Shown: positions 50,376 to 57,741 of the stretch, piece after piece
Layout: each line of letters starts with the position of its first letter
How positions within the stretch are numbered: position 1 is the stretch's first letter
DNA from: Streptomyces sp. A0958
GTDB lineage: Bacteria > Actinomycetota > Actinomycetes > Streptomycetales > Streptomycetaceae
DNA: 64,000 nt
Assembly: GCF_004795035.1 (NCBI RefSeq)
Contig: NZ_SSBK01000033.1
Location: 1-64,000 of the forward strand
Direction: 5' to 3'
Program-made: the position numbers and the translations under genes
Notes under the pieces: model-generated
Told to the model about the DNA's origin: nothing
Database searches by the model: none
What the model saw: the letters and a program-made list of their open reading frames with translations, nothing else

Positions 50376-51422
50376 ATGGCCCCTCCCCGCAGCCGCAGCC
50401 GCAGCCGCAGCCGCAGCCGCAGCCGCAGCCGCAGCCGCCTGATGGTCGCGGCGATCCTCATGGTCGTCGTCTCGCTCTTGGTGGATGCCTGCGGCGGCGC
50501 GGGAAGCGGGGGCGGCACCAAGGCGGGTACGGCCACCGCCCCGGCCGCGCACTACCGGGTATCGTCCCTGCTCAAGCCGTCCGGCCACGCGCTGGGCGTC
50601 GTCGATGCCAAGACGCCCTGGCAGTACGGCATCGTCGAGACCTTCACAGAAGAGGCCGGACGGGCCCCCGACATCCGCGAGTACTACAGTTCCTGGGGCG
50701 ACGACTTCGACACGGAGGGCAACGCCTTCCTGTGGCAGCACGGCCAGCTGCCCATGATGGCGCTGGTGCCCACCGACGCCTCGCTCGCCGACATCGCCAA
50801 GGGCGAGGACGACGCCTACATCCGCAAGCTTGCGGACCAGGTCGCCGCCTACGACGGCCCGTTGGCCCTCTCCTTCGCCGGCGAGATGAACGGCCCGTGG
50901 AACTCCTGGGGGCCCGAGCACACCGAGCCCGCCGACTTCGTCGCGTCCTGGAAGCACGTGCACGACGTCTTCTCCGCGCGAGGCGTCACCAACGTGATCT
51001 GGGTGTGGACCCCGCACGTGGTCGACTCGGGCACGCCCGCCAAGCTGCGCCCCTATTACCCGGGCGACGCCTATGTCGACTGGGTCGGCCTCATCGGCTA
51101 CTACGGGCCGATCGACGGCGCCGCCTTCTCCAGTCTGTTCACCCCCACCCTGCACCGGATCGCGGACTTCTCCAGCAAGTCGGTGCTGATCGCGGAGACC
51201 GGGGTGGCGGAGAGCGACCAGAAGGAGGCGCACATCCGTGACCTGTTCCAGGGCGCCGCGAAAGCCGGCGTCATCGGGCTCGTCTGGTACGACCAGCGCA
51301 AGGACTGGCCGGGCGGCAAACAGCTGATGGACTGGCGGATCAGCACCTCGCAGGGCGCGCTGGCCGCGTTCCAGGTGGAATCGGCCCGGAACAGCTTCGG
51401 TCATTCGTTCAAGAACGGCTGA
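50376..51422 (+). CDS. GH26-like glycoside hydrolase lipoprotein
   Basis: A 348-residue predicted lipoprotein. The n-region is an uninterrupted run of eight Arg-Ser pairs, then a hydrophobic core MVAAILMVVVSLLVDAC that ends in a lipobox-like VDAC. The catalytic domain is a TIM barrel of GH26 type: the acid/base glutamate is in FAGEMNGPWNSWG and the nucleophile in VLIAETGVAESD. Family members cleave beta-mannan, beta-1,3-xylan or related glycans. It diverges from the polysaccharide operon by about 220 bases, which suggests that it trims or remodels the exported polymer or attacks foreign mannan. Confidence 0.8.
   Translation: MAPPRSRSRSRSRSRSRSRSRLMVAAILMVVVSLLVDACGGAGSGGGTKAGTATAPAAHYRVSSLLKPSGHALGVVDAKTPWQYGIVETFTEEAGRAPDIREYYSSWGDDFDTEGNAFLWQHGQLPMMALVPTDASLADIAKGEDDAYIRKLADQVAAYDGPLALSFAGEMNGPWNSWGPEHTEPADFVASWKHVHDVFSARGVTNVIWVWTPHVVDSGTPAKLRPYYPGDAYVDWVGLIGYYGPIDGAAFSSLFTPTLHRIADFSSKSVLIAETGVAESDQKEAHIRDLFQGAAKAGVIGLVWYDQRKDWPGGKQLMDWRISTSQGALAAFQVESARNSFGHSFKNG
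50391..50438 (+). repeat. Hexanucleotide microsatellite (AGCCGC)8
   Basis: Eight perfect AGCCGC units in the n-region of the GH26 lipoprotein signal peptide, encoding Ser-Arg pairs. Copy changes of six bases keep the frame, so length variation would alter only the charge of the signal peptide. Confidence 0.9.
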
Positions 51423-51534
51423 CCCAGGGCGTGCAGGGCAAGGGGCACAACTCAGCCCGTACATAACGGAACAGATCAGGGCGCATTCACTGCGGTTGGC
51501 GCACGCGGATGCCCGACCAGGGGAGATCACGGAG

Positions 51535-53490
51535 ATGCCGACGGAATCGTCGCCGGGCCAAGGGGCTCCGCAGGAGGAGGACGGCTGGGCCTTCCCGCCC
51601 CGCAGGTCTCCTGCCGCCCCGTACCCGTACGGGGACCAGCACACGTACGGGTACGGGGACCAGCAGCCGTACGAGGACCAGCAACCGTACCGGCAGCAGC
51701 AACCGTACGAGGACCAGCAACCGTACCGGGAGCAGCAACCGTACGGGGGCCAGCACCCGTACGAGCAGCAGCAACCGTACGAGGACCAGCAACCGTACGA
51801 GCAGCAGCACCCATACGGAGACCAGCAGCCGTACCGGCAGCAGCAACCGTACGAGGACCGGCAACGGTACGAGGACCAGCAACCGTACGAGCAGCAGCAC
51901 CCGTACGAGCAGCAGCAGCGGCAGACGGAGCCGGCCGCGACGTGGGAGAGCCGGCCGCCGACCCAGTCGTACGACCAGCAGCCGGCCCAGTCGTATGGCG
52001 GGCCCTCCGGCACGCGGTGGGACACCACCGTCCCTCTGCGGTTCCCGGAGCCCTCCGCCGGAGCCCACGAGTCCATCGACGAGCCGGGTCGCCGGACACC
52101 TCCGCACACCCGCCGCGGCGGCGAACCGGCGGACCAGGAGTCCGGATACCCGTCGGCGTCGACGAACCCGTCGGCTTCGGCCGCCGTCCGCGGCCGGACG
52201 GCCCTCCGTTCCCCCGAGCCTGTCGCCGCGCAGCCGCGGTCCCCTGCGGGCGCGGGCGGCAAACGGGCCGGGAAGACCAGGTGGGTGGGAAGGGTGGTGC
52301 TCGCCCTCGTTGTTCTCGCCGCCGGAGGGACCGCCGCCGTGGTGCTCAAGCAGCAGGACGCCGCGGCCGTCGCCTCGGAGAAGCTGACGCAGGCGTGGCA
52401 GATACCGGCGCCCGCCGCCGACGACACACTGATCGGCAGTTGGCTCACCGACAAGCTGCTCGTCCGGGCCGGCAGCCGAGGCGGCCTGCGGGCCTACGAC
52501 CTCACCGACGGAAAGCAGGTGTGGAGAGCCGCGGGCGCCGGCAGCGGTGCCAAGCGCGACACCGTCCCCTGCGCGATGTCGCCGACGCTCAGCGCCGAGG
52601 GCATCGGCACCGTCGCCTTCGGCGAGGACGCCAGTACCTGCACCCGGCTGGCCGGTCTCGATGCGTCCACCGGCAAGATCCTCTGGTCCATGCCGCTGAC
52701 CAGCGGCAAACACCCCACGGCGGTGACCGCCTCGACGTACGTGCAGGGCAAGGTCGCCACCATCGTCAGCGAGAGCTTCCTCGGCGGTGTCGACGTCCGC
52801 ACCGGAAGCCGCGTATGGGGCTACAAGGCTCGCGGACACTACTGCAACGCCTACGACTGGGGCGCCGACGGCGTCGTGCTGGTGGACGACTACTGCCTCG
52901 ACCGGAAGACCCGGTTCACCCTCACCGCGTACGACGGCAGGACCGGGAAGGTGATCTGGCGGAAGTCCGAGAGCGCCCACTCGGACGTGACGCACATCCT
53001 GTCCGGCAAACCACTGGTCGCCGCCGTCCACACGGCGCGCCAGGACGCCGTACGGGTTCTCGGCACCACCGGGACCGGCCGCAAACTGGCCGTCGGTGAC
53101 GACGAGCTCATGCCCGGCAACAACACCGGCGCCGACCACTCCGCACAGCTCCACGGCAACGTCCTGGTCACCCCTGCCTTGGCCTCCGGCAGCCCGGTGA
53201 TCGACGGCTACGACACCACCACCGGCGCCAAACTCTGGACCCTCCGCTCCGCCGCGCTCGCCGTCGCCGCCTCCGGCGCGGACGACAAGGTGCACGCCGT
53301 CACCACGTCGGGCTCCCCGCAGCTCATCACCATCGACCCCCGCACCGGTCGCACCACCCCGGTCGCGGGCCTGTCGGCGGGGGCCGGCAAATGGAACTTC
53401 ACCTCCGGCACGGCGTACGTCACCCCGGACGGCGGCGTACTGGAACTCAACGCCCTCGGCTCGAACGGCGGCGTGCGGCTCTACCGGTAG
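51535..53490 (+). CDS. Membrane-anchored PQQ-like beta-propeller protein with QPY repeats
   Basis: A 651-residue protein in three parts. Residues about 44-127 hold 14 tandem hexapeptides of the type QPYEDQ / QPYRQQ / HPYEQQ. Residues about 240-275 include one transmembrane segment (RVVLALVVLAAGGTAAVVL). The extracytoplasmic C-terminus (about 280-650) is a PQQ-like beta-propeller with repeats such as LRAYDLTDGKQVWRAAG, LAGLDASTGKILWSM and VDVRTGSRVWGYKA. The glutamine/tyrosine-rich cytoplasmic tail is predicted to be disordered. Actinobacterial proteins with this plan are membrane assembly or sensing scaffolds of unknown role. It follows the GH26 gene by 112 bases. Confidence 0.85.
   Translation: MPTESSPGQGAPQEEDGWAFPPRRSPAAPYPYGDQHTYGYGDQQPYEDQQPYRQQQPYEDQQPYREQQPYGGQHPYEQQQPYEDQQPYEQQHPYGDQQPYRQQQPYEDRQRYEDQQPYEQQHPYEQQQRQTEPAATWESRPPTQSYDQQPAQSYGGPSGTRWDTTVPLRFPEPSAGAHESIDEPGRRTPPHTRRGGEPADQESGYPSASTNPSASAAVRGRTALRSPEPVAAQPRSPAGAGGKRAGKTRWVGRVVLALVVLAAGGTAAVVLKQQDAAAVASEKLTQAWQIPAPAADDTLIGSWLTDKLLVRAGSRGGLRAYDLTDGKQVWRAAGAGSGAKRDTVPCAMSPTLSAEGIGTVAFGEDASTCTRLAGLDASTGKILWSMPLTSGKHPTAVTASTYVQGKVATIVSESFLGGVDVRTGSRVWGYKARGHYCNAYDWGADGVVLVDDYCLDRKTRFTLTAYDGRTGKVIWRKSESAHSDVTHILSGKPLVAAVHTARQDAVRVLGTTGTGRKLAVGDDELMPGNNTGADHSAQLHGNVLVTPALASGSPVIDGYDTTTGAKLWTLRSAALAVAASGADDKVHAVTTSGSPQLITIDPRTGRTTPVAGLSAGAGKWNFTSGTAYVTPDGGVLELNALGSNGGVRLYR
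51664..51915 (+). repeat. 18-bp tandem repeats encoding QPYxxQ hexapeptides
   Basis: Fourteen 18-bp units of the pattern CAG-CCG-TAC-N6-CAG, slightly diverged. They encode QPYEDQ-like hexapeptides of the PQQ-propeller protein. Confidence 0.85.
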
Positions 53491-53501
53491 GGCCCCGCCG
53501 G

Positions 53502-53645
53502 TCAGGGCGAGGTGCTACCGGGAGTGGTCGGCACGGTGATCCGCGCGGAGGTACAGGGCGCCGCTGCCCGCGCCTCCCACTCCTCGCGCGGCAACCCGAA
53601 CAGCACGCTGTCGTACCGCTCGCCCGCCGTCAGCACCGCGCCCCG
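53502..53645 (-). pseudogene. C-terminal remnant of a GNAT acetyltransferase
   Basis: On the minus strand RGAVLTAGERYDSVLFGLPR then EEWEARAAA resembles the last strand and helix of GNAT acetyltransferases (the YDSVLFGL region). No catalytic part precedes it; the sequence just upstream is the C-terminus of the chitosanase gene. It is a decayed tail. Confidence 0.4.
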
Positions 53646-53646
53646 G

Positions 53647-54453
53647 TCAGTGCACGAACTCCTCGGCGAGGGCCTGCCCCGCGGCCACGGCGGCGTCGTG
53701 GTCCTCGATCGGTGACACCTCGGAGTCCTTGAACAGGATGTACGTGACCCCGGAGCCGGTGCCGCCGCTCCTCGGGTCCGGGTCGATACCGAGCGACTTC
53801 GCCGTGGCGTACGAGGCCTCGCCGATGATCCGCTCCGGGCCGACGTCACCGACGACGGCGTACTCCACCTTGTCACCGTGGATGACGGCGACGACCCCGC
53901 CGCCCTTGATCCCGGCCGCCGCGTAGTCCCAGACGTCGCTGCGGCCCGGCACGACGACGTAGGGCAGTTTCTCCGCGTTCAGCGGCTTGTCGTCCGAGGT
54001 GTGGAACGCGGTGTCGCCGTGGAAGGACGGGTCGGTGCCCGCGTTGCAGGCGGCGGTCACCTGTCCGTCGCAGTCGATGTCCATGTCCGCCTTCCAGAAC
54101 ACGGCACCGTGCGCACCACAGACCGAGACCGTCGCCGAAGCCCCTTCATCTTTGCGGTACTTGCCGTTCGACACCTGCGTACAGGCGGACACCTTGGCCA
54201 GCAGGTCGGCCGCGCCGACCGGACCTCCCCGGCCGCGGGCCGGGGAGGGTGCGGAACGGTGCGCCCGGGGAGGCGCCTGGTGGACCCGCGCGACCAGCGC
54301 GAGGCGCACGGCCGTCAGGGCCGGGCGCGGCGCCGGCGCGGGCGCGGCGAGGGCGGGGTCCGAGCCCGCCGCCACGGCCAGGGTGGCGGGGTCCGGTGTG
54401 CCCGCCGTGAGCAGCGCGGCACCGGAGGCCGTGACGAGGGCAAGCGTTCGCAT
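53647..54453 (-). CDS. Secreted GH75-type chitosanase
   Basis: A 268-residue exported protein. Residues 1-40 are a signal peptide-like Ala-rich start. A low-complexity Pro/Arg/Ala linker lies at about 40-80. The catalytic domain (about 85-268) matches GH75: DMDIDCDGQVTAACN, SFHGDTAFHTSDDKPLNAEK, VVGDVGPERIIGEASYATAK and DPDPRSGGTGSGVTYILFKD; the Asp-Glu pair in the GDVGPERIIGE motif is the likely catalytic pair. It hydrolyses chitosan, de-N-acetylated chitin. It lies close to the polysaccharide deacetylase locus. A GTG two codons upstream (54459) is an alternative start. Confidence 0.85.
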   Translation of the reverse strand: MRTLALVTASGAALLTAGTPDPATLAVAAGSDPALAAPAPAPRPALTAVRLALVARVHQAPPRAHRSAPSPARGRGGPVGAADLLAKVSACTQVSNGKYRKDEGASATVSVCGAHGAVFWKADMDIDCDGQVTAACNAGTDPSFHGDTAFHTSDDKPLNAEKLPYVVVPGRSDVWDYAAAGIKGGGVVAVIHGDKVEYAVVGDVGPERIIGEASYATAKSLGIDPDPRSGGTGSGVTYILFKDSEVSPIEDHDAAVAAGQALAEEFVH

Positions 54454-54536
54454 ACGCACTGTGGGGGCGCCCTTCTGGCGAGGAGATGTTCCTTACGGCC
54501 TGAGCCGCCGTGCGCCCCCCTGTCGGGTTCGGGCGG

Positions 54537-56345
54537 TCAGGGCCGCCCGCTCGGCCTCACCACCATCGCCGAGCCGCCGCCGCGCCGCTCCTTCTCCGCG
54601 GCGGCGAGCCACCGTCCGTCGGGCAGCCGCTGCACACCGGTCGCCGCCCCGATCTCCGGGTTGAGGGTGAAGACGTGGCCCAGGGACTCCAGCCGGGCCC
54701 GCAACGGGCTGTTCCACAGCGCCGGTTCGAGTTCGGTGGCCGCCGTGTTGCGCTGGCTGGCGCGGGGCGCCGCGATGGCGTCCACCAGCGGGAGCCCCCG
54801 GTCGACCTTGCCGATCAGCGACTGGAGCACGGTGGTGATGATGGTGGCGCCGCCCGGTGAGCCGAGGGCGAGCACCGGCTGCCCGTGCCGGAGCACGATG
54901 GTCGGCGAGATGGACGAGCGCGGGCGCTTGCCCGGTCCCGGGAGGTTCGGGTCGTGGACGGCCGGGTCGGCCGGTGCGAAGGAGAAGTCCGTCAGCTCGT
55001 TGTTGAGCAGGTAGCCGCGCCCCGGGACCGTGATGCCGCTGCCGCCGGTCTGCTCGATGGTCAGGGTGTAGGCGACGACGTTGCCCCACTTGTCGGCGGT
55101 CGTCAGGTGGGTGGTGTTCTCGCCCTCGTACGTGGTCGGCGCGGCCTTGCCGGTGGACCGGCAGTCGCCCGGGTGGCGCGGGTCGCCCGGCGCGAGCGGG
55201 CTGACGAGCACCGCGTCGTCCTTGATCAGGCACTCCCGGGAGTCCGCGAACCGTCGGCTCAGCAGGCCCTTGGTCGGCACGTCCTCGAACGCCGGGTCAC
55301 CGACCCAGCGCCCCCGGTCGGCGAACGCGATGCGGCTCGCCTCGATGTAGCGGTGGAGGTACCGCTCCTCGCTCACCCGCGAAAGGCTTGTGGACTGGAG
55401 GATGTTGAGGGCCTCGCCCACCGTCGTACCGCCGGAGGAGGACGGCGCCATGCCGTACACGTCGAGCCCCCGGTAGTTCACCTTCGTGGGCGCCTGCCGC
55501 AGCGCGCGGTAGGCGCGCAGGTCCTTCGCGGTGAGGCCGCCGGGCCGCACCACCCGGTCGGACGCGGGGTCGACGGGCGGATTGCGTACGGTCCGTACGA
55601 CCTCGTCGGCCAGCTTGCCCCGGTAGAGCTCGTCGACGCCGTTGCGGCCGACCTCCTCGTACGTACGCGCGAGGTCCGGGTTCTTGAAGACCGAGCCGAC
55701 CACCGGCAGCTTCCCGCCGGGCAGGAACAGCTTCCGGGTGGCCGGGAAGTCGCGGAACCTGTCCTCGTTGCCCGCCGTCTGCGAGCGGAACGTTTCATCT
55801 ACGACGAAGCCGTCCCGGGCCAGCCGTTCGGCGGGCTTGAGGACCTGCCGCAGCGAGGTGCTTCCCCAGGCGTCCAGCGCCGCGTCCCAGGTGGCGGGCG
55901 TGCCGGGGGTACCGACGCCGAGCCCGCTGGTCACCGCGTCATCGAAGGCGAGCGGTTTGCCGTTCTCCAGGAAGAGGGAGGAGTCCGCGCTGCGCGGGGC
56001 GGTCTCGCGGCCGTCGATGGTCTGGACGGTCCGGGTGCGGGCGTCGTAGTAGACGAAGTAGCCACCGCCGCCGAGTCCCGCCGAGTACGGCTCGGTCACC
56101 CCGAGCGCGGCGGCGGTCGCCACCGCGGCGTCCACCGCGTTGCCGCCCTTGCGCAACACCTCGATGCCGGCGGCCGTGGCGTCCGCGTCGACGCTGGAGA
56201 CCGCGCCCCCGTATCCCACCGCGACGGGCGACTTGGGCGGTGGTGCGGCCGGGTGGGCGGACGAGGCCGGGGCGGCGGCCCCGACCGACACGACAGCGGC
56301 GAGAATCGCCGACAACGACACATTCCGCCTGACGGAACGTCGCAT
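54537..56345 (-). CDS. ggt: Gamma-glutamyltransferase (secreted proenzyme)
   Basis: A 602-residue Ntn hydrolase. A signal peptide (SLSAILAAVVSVGAAAPASS) is followed by AVSSVDADATAAGIEVLRKG, GLGGGGYFVYYD and GRETAP, the glutamate-site part of the large subunit. The autocleavage threonine is in YEGENTTHLTTADKWGN near residue 410, which begins the small subunit. The Gly-Gly loop is SPGGATIITTVLQS. It cleaves gamma-glutamyl bonds of glutathione-type peptides or poly-gamma-glutamate outside the cell. The ATG at 56345 has GGAGG five bases upstream. Confidence 0.93.
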   Translation of the reverse strand: MRRSVRRNVSLSAILAAVVSVGAAAPASSAHPAAPPPKSPVAVGYGGAVSSVDADATAAGIEVLRKGGNAVDAAVATAAALGVTEPYSAGLGGGGYFVYYDARTRTVQTIDGRETAPRSADSSLFLENGKPLAFDDAVTSGLGVGTPGTPATWDAALDAWGSTSLRQVLKPAERLARDGFVVDETFRSQTAGNEDRFRDFPATRKLFLPGGKLPVVGSVFKNPDLARTYEEVGRNGVDELYRGKLADEVVRTVRNPPVDPASDRVVRPGGLTAKDLRAYRALRQAPTKVNYRGLDVYGMAPSSSGGTTVGEALNILQSTSLSRVSEERYLHRYIEASRIAFADRGRWVGDPAFEDVPTKGLLSRRFADSRECLIKDDAVLVSPLAPGDPRHPGDCRSTGKAAPTTYEGENTTHLTTADKWGNVVAYTLTIEQTGGSGITVPGRGYLLNNELTDFSFAPADPAVHDPNLPGPGKRPRSSISPTIVLRHGQPVLALGSPGGATIITTVLQSLIGKVDRGLPLVDAIAAPRASQRNTAATELEPALWNSPLRARLESLGHVFTLNPEIGAATGVQRLPDGRWLAAAEKERRGGGSAMVVRPSGRP

Positions 56346-56435
56346 ACGCACCTCCGGTGAAGGATCGTCCGCGCAGGGTAACGCCGCCCCTGCCGCCCCG
56401 TCAGGACCGCCTCGAACTTGAGGCCGAATGCCCGC

Positions 56436-56441
56436 TAACAT
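56436..56441 (+). promoter_or_regulatory. -10 hexamer of a leaderless promoter
   Basis: TAACAT followed by eight bases and the ATG at 56450. Confidence 0.5.
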
Positions 56442-56449
56442 GCCCGCCC

Positions 56450-57193
56450 ATGACTGACGACGTACGCAATATCGTGCTGGGCGTGATAGCCGCCGGTATC
56501 AGCGCAGCCCTCGGCTGGCTCGCGCGCTCCTACCTCTGGCGTCGCAAGCTCCGCCGCAAGCAGGCGTTCTTCGGTCTGCCGGGGAACTCCGAGTGCCTGC
56601 TCGTCGTCAACCGGGACGCGGGCGGCGAGGGCTCCGTCCACCGCCACGACGTCTTCGCCCTGCTGGAACTGTCCGCACTGATCAAGGACTGCTCGGCGCA
56701 CGCCCAGATCCTGTCCCACGACATCGCTCAGCAGGGAATCGGCGAGCGGACCGAGTTCTGCGTGGGCGGACCGGTGTCGAACCGCCGCATGGCCGCGCAC
56801 CTGCACTCACTGCTCCCCGGGGTGCGGATCAACACGGACCCGGAGCCCGGCCCCGACCGCAACGCCTTCCAGATCGGCACCGAGCGCTACCGGGCGGAGA
56901 AGGGGGTCAGCGAGTACGTGCTGCTCGCCCGGCTCTCGACCGGTCAGGAGGCCAGGCCGGTCTTCCTGTTCTGCGGGCAGCAGGCGATCACCAACCAGGC
57001 GGCCTCCCGCTACCTGGCCCGCAACCACGAACGCCTCGCCCGCAAGCACGGCAACAACACCTTCTGCCTGCTGCTGAAGGTCGTCAACTCCCAGGCGTAC
57101 GGTCCGGATGTGGTCGAACTGGTCGCCGATGTGACCCGCGCGGCCCAGTCCCCCGCGCCCGCCCCGCGCACCTCGCACCGCGCCGCCGGCTGA
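56450..57193 (+). CDS. Conserved Streptomyces membrane-anchored protein, unknown
   Basis: A 247-residue protein with one N-terminal transmembrane segment (VLGVIAAGISAALGWLARSY, about 8-28), then a short basic stretch (RRKLRRKQ) and a mixed alpha/beta domain. Recognisable segments are ECLLVVNRDAGGEGSVHRHD, VFALLELSALIKDCSAHAQI, FCVGGPVSNRRMAAHLHSLL, VFLFCGQQAITNQAASRYLA and FCLLLKVVNSQAYGPDVVEL. The repeated Gly/Asn-ended strands look like a Rossmann-type nucleotide-binding fold, but I do not recognise the family. The basic stretch after the segment suggests the domain faces the cytoplasm. A leaderless mRNA is likely. Confidence 0.75.
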   Translation: MTDDVRNIVLGVIAAGISAALGWLARSYLWRRKLRRKQAFFGLPGNSECLLVVNRDAGGEGSVHRHDVFALLELSALIKDCSAHAQILSHDIAQQGIGERTEFCVGGPVSNRRMAAHLHSLLPGVRINTDPEPGPDRNAFQIGTERYRAEKGVSEYVLLARLSTGQEARPVFLFCGQQAITNQAASRYLARNHERLARKHGNNTFCLLLKVVNSQAYGPDVVELVADVTRAAQSPAPAPRTSHRAAG

Positions 57194-57210
57194 GACGGGG
57201 CGCGGCGCGG

Positions 57211-57741
57211 TCAGACGGAGCAATGCTCCGGGCCGATGACGCCGTCGGTGCCGGTGACCGTGACGGCCTCGGTGCGGTCGGCGGTACGGGCCCGGGCCGC
57301 GGTGCAGATGAGCTGCTGGCGGGCCGCCTGGGAGAGCCCGGCAACCCGGATGCTCAAAGTGACCTGCACCCCCTGCGCGCTCAGCTCGACCCCGGCCTTC
57401 ACCCCGCCCACGGGCAGCTCCGAGCGCAGGCCCGCCGCCCGTTCCGACGCGTTGGGTCCTTCGAAGAGCAGGGCGAGGGTGGCCGGTGCCCCGGCGGGCC
57501 GGTCGTCCTCCCATGCCTTTCCCTTGCCGTAGTCCTGCGGATCTGCGGTCCGGACGACGGGCAGCAGCCGGGACGCCGAGGACGAGGAGACGAAGTACAG
57601 CAGGGTGCCGAGCTGCCCGGCCGGGGCCACCTCCACCGTCGCCGGCTCACCCGCCTCCACCACGTCGGTCGCCCGGATGCCGCAGCCGGTGGCGAGGAGC
57701 AGTACGGGCAGCAGCGCGCCGAGTGCGCGCCCGCCCCTCAC
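57211..57741 (-). CDS. GerMN-like lipoprotein
   Basis: A 176-residue lipoprotein: LGALLPVLLLATGC is the signal and lipobox. The mature part has a GerMN-like domain (TLLYFVSSSSASRLLPVVRT, then ATLALLFEGPNASERAAGLR), as in LpqB. It overlaps the histidine kinase stop (GTGA), so it is the third gene of the two-component operon. By analogy with LpqB-MtrB it may modulate the sensor; this is inference. Confidence 0.8.
   Translation of the reverse strand: MRGGRALGALLPVLLLATGCGIRATDVVEAGEPATVEVAPAGQLGTLLYFVSSSSASRLLPVVRTADPQDYGKGKAWEDDRPAGAPATLALLFEGPNASERAAGLRSELPVGGVKAGVELSAQGVQVTLSIRVAGLSQAARQQLICTAARARTADRTEAVTVTGTDGVIGPEHCSV

Noticed and set aside
51664..51915. Tandem repeat as a possible CRISPR-like array
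   Set aside because: 18-bp units are contiguous without spacers and encode an in-frame hexapeptide.
50370..52454. Antisense frame with tandem Tyr/Gly/Cys/Trp repeats (SYGCW-like)
   Set aside because: It is the reverse complement of the QPY repeat; the repetitive Cys/Trp peptide is a by-product and has no start or ribosome site of its own.
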